From Sphingobium sp. DEHP117 (GTDB taxonomy: Bacteria; Pseudomonadota; Alphaproteobacteria; Sphingomonadales; Sphingomonadaceae), in NCBI RefSeq assembly GCF_030867385.1, contig NZ_JAPFBJ010000002.1, positions 969,001 to 1,033,000 on the forward strand: DNA of 64,000 bases. Reading direction: 5' to 3'. A program made the position numbers and the translations under genes. How positions within the stretch are numbered: the first letter of the stretch is position 1; each line of letters starts with the position of its first letter. Positions 26,523 through 34,559 of the stretch are shown here, piece by piece. The notes under the pieces are model-generated. The model saw only the letters and a list, made by a program, of their open reading frames with translations. It did no database searches and was not told the origin of the DNA.

Positions 26523-27710
26523 TCAGGCGATGAGGTTCAGGCGGCCGCTGGTGTGCAGAGGGCGGTAGTCCGGAGCCGGCAGGGGAATTTCCTCTGGCGC
26601 CATCGCCCAGCTGTTCGGGGGCGTGGGCTGGGGAGGAAAGGACTGACCCTGCCTCTCACGGCCGCTGCCTTGGCTCTGCGCGCTGAAGCTGAAGGATTGC
26701 GCGTCGGTGCCGATACCGGCCTGCCCCAGCGCGCGGCCGAGGTCTGCGCTGTCTCGTCGCAGCAGGTCGAGCGTGGCGGGCTGGCTTGCGGCAACGACCG
26801 CGCGCAACGGGCCGCCGTCCTCGAAGCTCAGCGTCACCTCGATGCGGCCATGCTCGGGCGGGTCGAGCCGCAGGGAGAGCGTTTCCGCCGCGCCGCTCTC
26901 GCCCCGGCTGGCGTGGCGGGCGATGGCGATGCCCAACTCTTCACCGAAGCGGCCGGGGGCGGTCGAGATAATCTGCGTGGCCGCGCGGGCGGGCGCGGAG
27001 GGCGTGGCCGGCTGGTCGGGCAATGCCAGTGTCGGGGAAGGGGAGGGAGCGGCGCTGGTAGCGTCGTCCTGCTGCTCAGGAGAGGAAGACGTGTGACCCG
27101 GTTGGCTTGGTGTCCGGGGTTCCGTCATGTCTGACGGCGGTGGTGCGACGATGAGCGCTTCCTGCCGCCTGGGTCCGGACTGAAGGACGCGGGGGGGCGT
27201 TTCGGGATCGGTGGCAGGGAGATCTTCAGTCGGGGCAGTTGCGCGCGCTGGCTGATGCTGCGCAGGTGGGGGTGTGGGGGCAGCTATAGCTGGCTGTAGA
27301 GGAGGTGTGAGAAGGGCGACGGGTTCGTCAGCCTTCGAAGGGGTTTCGGTCTTCTCGGCGTCGGTGTCGGTTGGGGCTTCGAGCCTCGTTTCGGTCTTTA
27401 TGGGAATATCCACTGCCACCGTTGCCAGTGGCAACGGGCTTTCTTGCGGCGGTAGGATGGGCGATGGCGAGGCTGGGCTCTCCGCCTCCACCGGCGGGGG
27501 CTTCGGGAGCGTTATTGTGGCGCGCGCTGCGCCCGGCACCTGCGGCGTCTGCTTGTTGCCGTCCCCCATGCCGCCGAGGATCTGGGCAAAACCGGGCATG
27601 ACGCCGCCCTCAGCGACTACGGGCGCTGCCGGGGCGACCAATCCGGCTATGGTCACCGCAGGTGCGGGCGCACCGGGGGCGGGGGCAGGGGGCAATGCGG
27701 CATCGGTCAT
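26523..27710 (-). CDS. fliK: Flagellar hook-length control protein FliK
   Basis: The protein (395 aa) has a very long proline/alanine-rich, low-complexity region (residues 5-260), as expected for the molecular ruler, and the C-terminal Flg_hook domain with LSLRLDPPEHGRIEVTLSFEDGGPLRAVVAA in pieces around 290-325. This domain switches the export specificity through FlhB. The ATG at 27710 is chosen because AAGGAG stands 7 bp upstream; a longer frame reaches into flhA. A TATAAT lies 22 bp upstream. Confidence 0.85.
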   Translation of the reverse strand: MTDAALPPAPAPGAPAPAVTIAGLVAPAAPVVAEGGVMPGFAQILGGMGDGNKQTPQVPGAARATITLPKPPPVEAESPASPSPILPPQESPLPLATVAVDIPIKTETRLEAPTDTDAEKTETPSKADEPVALLTPPLQPAIAAPTPPPAQHQPARATAPTEDLPATDPETPPRVLQSGPRRQEALIVAPPPSDMTEPRTPSQPGHTSSSPEQQDDATSAAPSPSPTLALPDQPATPSAPARAATQIISTAPGRFGEELGIAIARHASRGESGAAETLSLRLDPPEHGRIEVTLSFEDGGPLRAVVAASQPATLDLLRRDSADLGRALGQAGIGTDAQSFSFSAQSQGSGRERQGQSFPPQPTPPNSWAMAPEEIPLPAPDYRPLHTSGRLNLIA

Positions 27711-27731
27711 GGTCGCTCCTTCACTGTTTTC

Positions 27732-27737
27732 ATTATA
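27732..27737 (-). promoter_or_regulatory. TATAAT element upstream of fliK
   Basis: Minus-strand CTATAAT between the flhA stop and the fliK start, leaving a leader of about 15 nt. There is no -35 match and no GGCA-N5-TGCC palindrome at the corresponding position. It would let fliK-flgD be transcribed separately from the fliF-flhA genes. Confidence 0.45.
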
Positions 27738-27751
27738 GGCGGGGCGGGCGC

Positions 27752-29833
27752 TCATCCGATCATCCCCAAGGTGCGGATGCGGGCGCGCGGGTGGACTTCG
27801 TTTTGAGAAAGCACGACTGTCGCCGGGCGCACGCGCTCTATGATCGAGCGCACGAACGGGCGGATCATCGGATTGGTGAGGATGCAGGGTATCTCGCCCT
27901 CGCCTGCCATGCGGTCATAGGCCTCGCGCACATTGGCGATGAAGCTTTGCAGCGAGGAGGGCGCCATCGCCAGTTGCCGCTCCTCGCCCTCGCCGACGAT
28001 GCTCTCGGTAAACTCCTGGTCCCAGCGGCCGGACAGGGTGAGGATCGGGATCGCGCCGTCTCGCATGTGTGTGGTGCTGATCTGGCGGGCGAGGCGGGCG
28101 CGCACATGCTCGGTCATCTGCGTGAGGTTGTGGGTCAAGGGCGCGGCCTCGGCGATGCCTTCGAGGATCGTGGGCAAGTCGCGGATCGAGACGCCTTCAG
28201 ACAGCAAATTCTGCAAAATGCGTTGGATGCCGGAGATGGAGATGCGGGCGGGCACGATATCCGCCACCAGTTTTTCCATGTCCTTGTGCAGCTCTGACAG
28301 CAGCTTGGCGGTCTCGGTGTAGCTCAACAGGTCGGCGATGTTGTCCTTGACGATTTCGGTCAGGTGTGTGGTGATGACTGTGCCGGGGTCCACCATGGTT
28401 AGGCCGCGAAAGCCCGCTTCCTCGCGCAGCTCCCGCCCGATCCATAAGGCCGGCAGGCCGAACACCGGCTCGCGCGTTTCCTCGCCCGAGAGGCCGAGGT
28501 CGCCGCCGTCCGGATTGATGACGAGCAGCCGGTCGATCCGCGCCTCGCCGCGCCCCATCTCGGCCTCGCGCAGGGTAATCACATAATCGTTCGCGCCGAG
28601 CGCCATATTGTCGAGGATGCGCACCGGCGGCAGCACGAAACCATAGTCGAGCGCCATCTGGCGGCGGAGCGCGCGCACCTGATCGTCGAGACGCTGCTCC
28701 GCCCCGCCCTCGTTGACGAGGGGGAGCAGCGCATAGCCGATCTCGACGCGCACGGGATCTATGGCGAGCGTTTCGGCGATCGGCTCCTCGGCAAGCGGCG
28801 GCGGCGCGGCGGCGGCGGCTTCCTCGGCGCGCTGTGCGATGATGCGCGCCTGCGCCCGCGTCCCCAGTTCGCGCGCGGCCCAGCCGGTTGCTCCGGCAAG
28901 CAGCGCGAAGGGCAGGAACGGCAGGCCGGGGAGCAGTGCCAGCGTGCCGAGAAGCACGGCCGTCATCCCGAAGGCCTTGGGGAAGCGGCCAAGCTGATCG
29001 GAAAGCGCAGCGCCGGTACGCCCGCTCATCCCGCCCTTCGAGACGAGCAGCCCGGCGGCGGTGGAGACGATCAGCGCGGGGATCTGGCTCACCAGCCCGT
29101 CGCCCACGGTGAGGATGGTATAGGTGTTGAACGCGGTGACGAAATCGACGCCGTGGATGGCGACGCCGATGATCAGGCCGACGACGATGTTGATCGCGGT
29201 GATCAAGAGGCCCGCCACCGCATCGCCCTTCACGAACTTGGAGGCGCCATCCATCGCGCCGAAGAAGCCGCTCTCGGCCTCAAGCTCGGTGCGGCGGGCG
29301 CGCGCTGTCGCCTCGTCGATCATTCCCGCATTGAGGTCCGCGTCTATCGCCATCTGCTTGCCGGGCATGGCGTCCAAGGAAAAGCGGGCAGCGACTTCCG
29401 CGATGCGCCCCGCGCCCTTGGTGATGACGATGAAGTTGATGACGATGAGGATGAGGAAGATGGTGAGGCCGATCACCGTCTGCCCGCCCATCAGGAATTG
29501 CCCGAACGCCGCGATGACGCCGCCCGCCGCGTGAACCCCCTCATGCCCATGGCCGAGGATCAGCCGCGTGGAGGCGAGGTTGAGGCCGAGGCGCAGCATG
29601 GTGGCGATCAGCAGGATCGTCGGGAAGGCGGACAGCTCCAGCGGCTTTTCGATGAACAGCGCCGTCATCAGGATCATCACGCTGAGCGTGATCGAGATGG
29701 TAAGCCCGATGTCGAGCAGGAAGGGCGGCATCGGCAATATGAGCATGCCGATGATCGTGATGACCGAGAGCGCCAACGCGAGGTCGCGCTCGCCGCCCAT
29801 GCGCTGGAGCAGGGAGAGGAAGCGCTCGCGCAT
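27752..29833 (-). CDS. flhA: Flagellar biosynthesis protein FlhA
   Basis: FlhA (693 aa) is the main export-gate component of the flagellar type III secretion system. Eight transmembrane helices occupy roughly residues 15-320, including the FHIPEP-family hallmark region (GDGLVSQIPALIVSTAAGLLVSK near 255-278). The C-terminal cytoplasmic ring domain with GREL and TVVDPGTVITTHL-like TMVDPGTVITTHLTEIV binds export chaperones. Follows the flbD-like gene with 3 bp spacing. Confidence 0.95.
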   Translation of the reverse strand: MRERFLSLLQRMGGERDLALALSVITIIGMLILPMPPFLLDIGLTISITLSVMILMTALFIEKPLELSAFPTILLIATMLRLGLNLASTRLILGHGHEGVHAAGGVIAAFGQFLMGGQTVIGLTIFLILIVINFIVITKGAGRIAEVAARFSLDAMPGKQMAIDADLNAGMIDEATARARRTELEAESGFFGAMDGASKFVKGDAVAGLLITAINIVVGLIIGVAIHGVDFVTAFNTYTILTVGDGLVSQIPALIVSTAAGLLVSKGGMSGRTGAALSDQLGRFPKAFGMTAVLLGTLALLPGLPFLPFALLAGATGWAARELGTRAQARIIAQRAEEAAAAAPPPLAEEPIAETLAIDPVRVEIGYALLPLVNEGGAEQRLDDQVRALRRQMALDYGFVLPPVRILDNMALGANDYVITLREAEMGRGEARIDRLLVINPDGGDLGLSGEETREPVFGLPALWIGRELREEAGFRGLTMVDPGTVITTHLTEIVKDNIADLLSYTETAKLLSELHKDMEKLVADIVPARISISGIQRILQNLLSEGVSIRDLPTILEGIAEAAPLTHNLTQMTEHVRARLARQISTTHMRDGAIPILTLSGRWDQEFTESIVGEGEERQLAMAPSSLQSFIANVREAYDRMAGEGEIPCILTNPMIRPFVRSIIERVRPATVVLSQNEVHPRARIRTLGMIG

Positions 29834-29836
29834 TGC

Positions 29837-30394
29837 CTAGCGCACCCGGAACCCTGCCGCCTCGAACTCGCGCAGCTTGTTGCGCATCGTCCGCACCGAA
29901 ATGCCGAGAATGGCGGAGGCGGAGGTGCGGTTGCCGCGGCAGCTTTCGAGCGTCTTGAGGATCAAAGCGCGCTCGACGGCGGAGACGCTCTGGCCCACGA
30001 GCGCGTCGATGCCGCGCGGGTCGTGCCCGTCCCGCTCGTGCGTCGCCACCAGCATCAGCGCGGCGGCGATCAGCTCCCGGTCGGGCGGCAGCGGCACATA
30101 ATCGCGTGCACCCGCGCGGATCGCGGCGACGGCCTGCTCGGCTGTTGCTTCCACCCCGCAGGCGACGACGGGCGTGCCGATGCTTTCCGCGCGCAGGTCG
30201 GCGATGAGGGCGGGCACGTCCAGTCGCACGTCGATCATGGCGAGGTCGGTCGCGCCCTCGCGCATGTGAGCGAGCGCGGCCTCGCGGCTGGCGGCCAATG
30301 CAACGCCCGCGCCCGCGCCCAGCGCCATCTCCGCCGCGCGGGAGAGTTCGCTCCCTGGCGCACCGGCCAGCAGCAGGCGGATGGCTCGGCTCAT
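29837..30394 (-). CDS. FlbD-like flagellar regulator lacking the AAA+ domain
   Basis: The 185-aa protein joins an N-terminal receiver-like domain (about 1-115; LAMIDVRLD holds a candidate phosphoacceptor aspartate, ARDYVPLPPDRELIAAAL closes the fold) directly to a Fis-type helix-turn-helix (VERALILKTLESCRGNRTSASAILGISVRTMRNKL, about 140-175). Both ends match FlbD, the sigma-54 activator of Caulobacter flagellar genes, but the roughly 240-residue ATPase that contacts sigma-54 is missing. It should bind DNA but cannot open sigma-54 promoters. It overlaps fliN by 4 bp and precedes flhA, the usual flbD position. Confidence 0.8.
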   Translation of the reverse strand: MSRAIRLLLAGAPGSELSRAAEMALGAGAGVALAASREAALAHMREGATDLAMIDVRLDVPALIADLRAESIGTPVVACGVEATAEQAVAAIRAGARDYVPLPPDRELIAAALMLVATHERDGHDPRGIDALVGQSVSAVERALILKTLESCRGNRTSASAILGISVRTMRNKLREFEAAGFRVR

Positions 30395-30855
30395 GCGTCG
30401 CTCTTCACGATTTCGGTGAGCGTCACGCCGAGCAGCCCGTCGATCATCACGATCTCGCCGCGTGCGATGATGCGATCATTCACCAATATGTCGATCGGCT
30501 CGCCCACGCGGCGGTCAAGCTCGAACACATGGCCGGGGTGCATCGAGACAAGCTCGGAAATGGGCATGCGCGCACGGCCCAGCACCGCCTGCACGCGCAC
30601 CGGCACGTCATAGACGGCCTCCAGCGAGGGCGCTCCGTCTTCGTCCAGCTCCGGCGCGAAGGCGGAGCGAAGCGGCAGGTCCATGCCGGGCGGGTCGGGC
30701 AGGTCGTCGAACGCCAGCTCGGTGCCCATGTCGAACCCTGCCGTTTCCTCACCCTCGGGCGGGAGCACTTCTCCCTCGGTTGGGGGGAGGGGGGCGCCGC
30801 CCTCCGGCTCCTCCTCGGGCGGGATCTCGGGCGGATCGGCGGGATTGTCCATCAT
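30391..30855 (-). CDS. fliN: Flagellar motor switch protein FliN
   Basis: FliN (154 aa) completes the C ring. The first 70 residues are an acidic, proline-rich extension of low complexity. The SpoA domain follows (VYDVPVRVQAVLGRARMPISELVSM, VGEPIDILVNDRIIARGEIVMIDGLLGVTLTEIV; about 78-150). A GAGGA ribosome-binding site overlaps the end of fliF; a second ATG follows immediately. The gene lies 7 bp after fliF. Confidence 0.93.
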   Translation of the reverse strand: MMDNPADPPEIPPEEEPEGGAPLPPTEGEVLPPEGEETAGFDMGTELAFDDLPDPPGMDLPLRSAFAPELDEDGAPSLEAVYDVPVRVQAVLGRARMPISELVSMHPGHVFELDRRVGEPIDILVNDRIIARGEIVMIDGLLGVTLTEIVKSDA

Positions 30856-30862
30856 CGCGTCC

Positions 30863-32491
30863 TCATGCGTTCATCCACTGGCGGATCACCGAGGCGGACT
30901 CGGCGGGGTTGCTGGCGATCGTCTCGCCGATGCGCTTCAGCGAGCTGGCCTTGATGCCGCCCTCGACCTGCGCCAGCGCGATTTCCTGATCGAGCGCGGC
31001 CATGTGAGACGGGTTGGCGAGGCTGGGCGGCGCGGGGAGCGCGGGGTCACCCTCCAGCGCGGGGAGCAGCGTGTCGCCATTGGCGTCAGGCGCGATGCTG
31101 TCGGCTGCGCGTCGGCCGGAAAGCAGGGCGGCGGCACCCGAGGACGAGGCATCGCTGCTGCCTGAGCGCACCATTTTGAGCACCATCAGCCCCACGCCCG
31201 CCACCAGCAGCAGTTCGAGCATCGGCAATATCTGAGCGGTCGGGACATAGCGCATGATGTCCAGCCCCGCGCCTTCCTCTTCTGCGGGCAGCGTGAACGG
31301 CATCGCCTCCACCACCACGCTGTCGCCGCGCTCGGCATCATAACCCACAGCGTTCTCCACCAGCCGGGTGAGCTTCTGCATCTGGTCCGTAGGCAGGCTC
31401 TTCTTTGCGCCGGGGTCGATCGAGACGGCGACGGACAGCCGCTTGATCCCGCCCGGCCCGGTGGCGGTGACGGTGTCGGTGCGGCTGTTGTCGTAGGTCA
31501 CGTCCTCCGATGTTTCATTGGCGCGGGACTGGGTTTGTGTGCCGCCTGATGCCGGGCCGGACGCGCCGCCGGTGGGGAGCTGGTTGCCGACGGTCACGCC
31601 GCCGTCGCCCGCCTGACTCTCCTGATTCTGGTTGCCGCTCTCGACGCTGATCTGGTGGGAGATGACCTGCGCGTCTGGATCGAACACGCGGGCTTCCTCG
31701 CGTTTTTGCGCGCGGTCGAGCTCGGCGGAAACCTCGGCGCGCACCTTGCCCGCGCCGACGATAGGCTCCAGCAGTTGCTCGATCTGGCCGCGCAGCCGCT
31801 CTTCCAAAGCTAGTTGCCGTTCGTCGATCTCTTGCCCTCCCACAGACCCCGCCTCGCCCGCGCGCGCCAGCAGCCGCCCCTGCGCATCGATGATCGACAC
31901 GGCTTCGGGGCTGAGTTCGGGAACAGCAGCGGCCACAAGGCTACGGATCGCCTCGATATTCTCGCCCGAGAGGCGGCTGCGAGTCTTGAGCGTCACGGCG
32001 GCGCTCGCCTTGCGTTCCTCGCGCGCGAAAATCGCCTTGTCCGGCATCACGATATGCACGCGCGCGGCGCTCACCGCCTGAAGCGTGGAGATGGAGCGCG
32101 CCAGCTCGCCCTCGATCGCGCGCGTCTCGTTCATCTTCTCGCGCGCGGCGGACATGCCGAAGGGCTGTTCTGCATCCAGCACCTCATAGCCGATCTTGCC
32201 GCCGAGCTGCTCACCCGCCAGGCTCATGCGCAGCTCGGCCAGCCGGTCCTGCGGGGCGAGGATCGCGGTGCCGTCTGCCGAGAGCTGGAATTCGATGTTC
32301 TGTGCCTTGAGTTTTTCGGAAATCGCCTGCGCGGAGGAAGGGTCAAGATCGGTATAGAGATAGGCGAGGCCCGCCGAGGAGGGGCGCAGCGCCAGCATCA
32401 CGAGGCCGATCACCAGCGCGAGGCCGACCGCGCCGATGGCCAGCGCGCGCCCGCGCCCCAGCTGGGCCAGCAATGTTGCCAAAAATTCCAA
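30863..32491 (-). CDS. fliF: Flagellar MS-ring protein FliF
   Basis: FliF (542 aa) builds the MS ring in the inner membrane. It has an N-terminal transmembrane helix (about 16-37), the YscJ-type ring-building domain (YTDLDPSSAQAISEKLKAQNIEFQLS, LAGEQLGGKIGYEVLD), a second periplasmic domain (VSAELDRAQKREEARVFDP), a C-terminal transmembrane helix (about 425-445), and a cytoplasmic FliG-binding tail. The frame opens with TTG at 32491 and has no clear ribosome-binding site, so the start is uncertain. It follows fliH after 103 bp containing a promoter. Confidence 0.93.
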   Translation of the reverse strand: MEFLATLLAQLGRGRALAIGAVGLALVIGLVMLALRPSSAGLAYLYTDLDPSSAQAISEKLKAQNIEFQLSADGTAILAPQDRLAELRMSLAGEQLGGKIGYEVLDAEQPFGMSAAREKMNETRAIEGELARSISTLQAVSAARVHIVMPDKAIFAREERKASAAVTLKTRSRLSGENIEAIRSLVAAAVPELSPEAVSIIDAQGRLLARAGEAGSVGGQEIDERQLALEERLRGQIEQLLEPIVGAGKVRAEVSAELDRAQKREEARVFDPDAQVISHQISVESGNQNQESQAGDGGVTVGNQLPTGGASGPASGGTQTQSRANETSEDVTYDNSRTDTVTATGPGGIKRLSVAVSIDPGAKKSLPTDQMQKLTRLVENAVGYDAERGDSVVVEAMPFTLPAEEEGAGLDIMRYVPTAQILPMLELLLVAGVGLMVLKMVRSGSSDASSSGAAALLSGRRAADSIAPDANGDTLLPALEGDPALPAPPSLANPSHMAALDQEIALAQVEGGIKASSLKRIGETIASNPAESASVIRQWMNA

Positions 32492-32541
32492 GTGCCGACC
32501 CGAAGTCCGTTTGCGTGCGCGGCCGGAGCCGCTTCCTCTTC

Positions 32542-32591
32542 ATTATAGGAGGGGAAGGGGGCAGGATTTGCCGATGGAGGCAATTTTTGCC
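32542..32591 (-). promoter_or_regulatory. fliF promoter: two palindromes and TATAAT
   Basis: On the minus strand a perfect GGCA-N5-TGCC (32572-32560) is followed after exactly 12 bp by TATAAT (32547-32542). A second perfect GGCA-N5-TGCC (32591-32579) lies 19 bp further upstream, almost two helical turns. There is no TTGACA. The layout copies the fliL promoter and is likely to be an activator-dependent sigma-70-type promoter. Confidence 0.55.
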
Positions 32592-32594
32592 GGA

Positions 32595-33248
32595 TCAGGC
32601 AAGACCCAGGGCGGCAAGCTCCGCGCGTATAGCGTGCGCCCGTTCCGCAGCGTCAAGCCGCATGCCGCCGCCTTCCCACCTCAGGTGGGCATCCCCCAAG
32701 GCGAGCGCGTCGTCATGCAGCACCACGAGGTTGAGCCTGCGCCGGTCGCCCGCCTGACGGGTGGCGATGCGTGCCTCGATATCGGGTGCGAGATCGGGGT
32801 GGACGCTGATCGTCACCTCCTGCCCGCGCGCGATTTCGCTCAAGACCCGCCCGATCGCCTGATCGATCGCCTCGCCCGGCGAGTCGGCCAGCGCGCGCGC
32901 CGCCAAAGCCTCGCCGATGCTGAGCGCGAGCGTGGTGGCCTCGCTGCGCAGCTGCTCGGTTATCGCATCGCGGCCATGCTCGAATTCTTCCCAAGCGGCG
33001 TGGAGCGCATCCCAGGCGGAGAGCAGCGCCTGCTCCCGCTCGGCGCGCATTGCGCCAAGCGCCTCCATATAGCCCTCGCTGCGGGCGCGGGCGACAGCCG
33101 CGCCATTGTCCGCGCGCAAGGCCTCCATCTCCGCGCGCAGGGCGGCGAGCGCCAGCGCGTTGTCGGTAATGGCGCGGTCTTCCGCCGGCGGAGGATCGGC
33201 GAACTGTGTGGCGAAGCGGAAGGGCTGTGCGCCGCGAGACTGTTCCAA
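32595..33248 (-). CDS. fliH: Flagellar assembly protein FliH
   Basis: FliH (217 aa) regulates the export ATPase FliI. A long charged coiled coil (about 28-105, ALRAEMEALRADNGAAVARARSEGYMEALGAMRAER) precedes the C-terminal globular domain (about 120-210). The sequence of FliH is poorly conserved, so identification rests on layout and context. The TTG start at 33248 is supported by AGGAGG 8 nt upstream. It lies between fliG and fliF instead of after them, and fliI is not adjacent. Confidence 0.8.
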   Translation of the reverse strand: MEQSRGAQPFRFATQFADPPPAEDRAITDNALALAALRAEMEALRADNGAAVARARSEGYMEALGAMRAEREQALLSAWDALHAAWEEFEHGRDAITEQLRSEATTLALSIGEALAARALADSPGEAIDQAIGRVLSEIARGQEVTISVHPDLAPDIEARIATRQAGDRRRLNLVVLHDDALALGDAHLRWEGGGMRLDAAERAHAIRAELAALGLA

Positions 33249-33330
33249 CTAGAGTGCCTCCTGACTCACACGCGATTCCAGCAGACCGGAATTTGGCTTA
33301 GGCGCGAGCGAAAATGGTGGATTTCGAGAA

Positions 33331-33373
33331 CCGGAGCGTAGCGTACTTGCTTGTACGTGAGCACCGGAAGCGC
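33331..33373 (+). repeat. Extragenic imperfect palindrome, copy 2
   Basis: A 43-bp unit, CCGGAGCGTAGCGTAC, 4-6 nt loop, GTACGTGAGCACCGGAAG, occupies the fliG-fliH gap. It is the near-identical partner of the minus-strand copy at 13087-13129; similarity continues weakly on the right (TTTGCAG). It separates fliG from the rest of the fli genes. Confidence 0.75.
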
Positions 33374-33411
33374 AGAAAGACGCCATTTGCAGCCGCGCAT
33401 AATCCAAATTC

Positions 33412-34482
33412 CTAGATGATCATCGTCTCGTCGTCCTTGGGATCGACGAGCACGATCTCGCCGCGGTCGGCCAGCAGCTTGGCCAGGCGCACCAGCCCGC
33501 TTTGCGCTTCCTCGCATTCGCGCGCGCGCACCGGCCCCATGCTGGCCATATCCTCGCGCAGCATCTTGGCCGCGCGCTCGGTCATCGCGGCGAGGAAGAC
33601 CGCGCGCATCTCCTCGGGCGCGCCCTTCAGCGCCAGCGCCATCTGGCGCTTGTCGGCATTCTTGACCAGCGCGGCGATGGCGGCGGGCATGAGATTGGCG
33701 AGGTCGTCGAAGGTGAACATCAGCGCGCGGATGCGCTCCGCCGATTCGGGCGCGCGGGCGTCCAGCGCGCCCAGGATCGCCTCTTCGGTCGCACGGTCGA
33801 ACGCGTTGAACACATCCGCCATCGACTCATGCGGATCCTTGCGCTGTGAACGGGAGAGGTTGGTCATGAACTCGTTTTTGAGCGTGTTCTCGATCTCCAG
33901 CACGATCTCGCGCTGAACCGGCTCCATCCGCAGCATGCGCTGGATCACGTCGATCGCGAAGTCACGCGGCAGGGCGGAGAGCACGCGCGCGCAATGCTCC
34001 GGCTTCAGCTTGGCGAGGATCACCGCCACGGTCTGGGGATATTCGTTCTTCAGGAAGGCGGCGAGAACGGTTTCGGACACGTTGGAGAGCTTGTCCCACA
34101 TCGTGCGGCCGGATGGTCCGCGAATATCCTCCATCACTTCCTTGAGCTTGTCCTCCGGCAAAATGCCCTCGAGCAGTCGCTCCGTCGTCTCGAAGCTGCC
34201 GTGGAGCGAGGAGATGGTGCTGACCTCGCTGGAAAACAGCACGAGCAGATGCTCGACGATGTGCGCGGGCACGCGGCCAAGCTGCGCCATCGTGGTGGAG
34301 AGTTCCTTCACCTCGTCTATGCCGAGCTGTTGCCAGATCAGCGCGCCATTCTCCTTGCCCAGCGCCAGCATCAGCGCGGCGGCGCGCTGCATACCGGAGA
34401 ATTTCTTGAGCTCGCTGGGTTCGATCATCTGCTGCATCAGCCGGATGTGCCTCATTAACCACGAATTTCCGCCATTCCGCAC
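33412..34482 (-). CDS. fliG: Flagellar motor switch protein FliG
   Basis: FliG (up to 356 aa) is the C-ring protein that interacts with the stator. The N-terminal FliF-binding part (MQRAAALMLALGKENGALIWQQL), the middle EHPQ-like motif region (NEYPQTVAVILAKLKPEHCARVL, about 150-172) and the C-terminal torque domain (FTFDDLANL, charged ridge ADKRQMALALKGAPEEMR) are clear. The GTG at 34482 is the longest start; ATG codons at 34455, 34437 and 34428 would give family-typical lengths, and none has a strong ribosome-binding site. Confidence 0.93.
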   Translation of the reverse strand: MRNGGNSWLMRHIRLMQQMIEPSELKKFSGMQRAAALMLALGKENGALIWQQLGIDEVKELSTTMAQLGRVPAHIVEHLLVLFSSEVSTISSLHGSFETTERLLEGILPEDKLKEVMEDIRGPSGRTMWDKLSNVSETVLAAFLKNEYPQTVAVILAKLKPEHCARVLSALPRDFAIDVIQRMLRMEPVQREIVLEIENTLKNEFMTNLSRSQRKDPHESMADVFNAFDRATEEAILGALDARAPESAERIRALMFTFDDLANLMPAAIAALVKNADKRQMALALKGAPEEMRAVFLAAMTERAAKMLREDMASMGPVRARECEEAQSGLVRLAKLLADRGEIVLVDPKDDETMII

Positions 34483-34503
34483 ACGGGCGGCGGCTACTCC
34501 CCT

Positions 34504-34509
34504 ATTATA
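34504..34509 (-). promoter_or_regulatory. TATAAT element upstream of fliG
   Basis: Minus-strand CTATAAT followed by AGGGGAG, 22 bp before the longest fliG start and 49-76 bp before the more probable internal ATG starts. There is no palindrome at the position seen before fliL and fliF. Confidence 0.45.
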
Positions 34510-34559
34510 GAAGAAAGACAGAGCATCGCGGATCGGAGCACAGACGAAGGCGTAACGGC

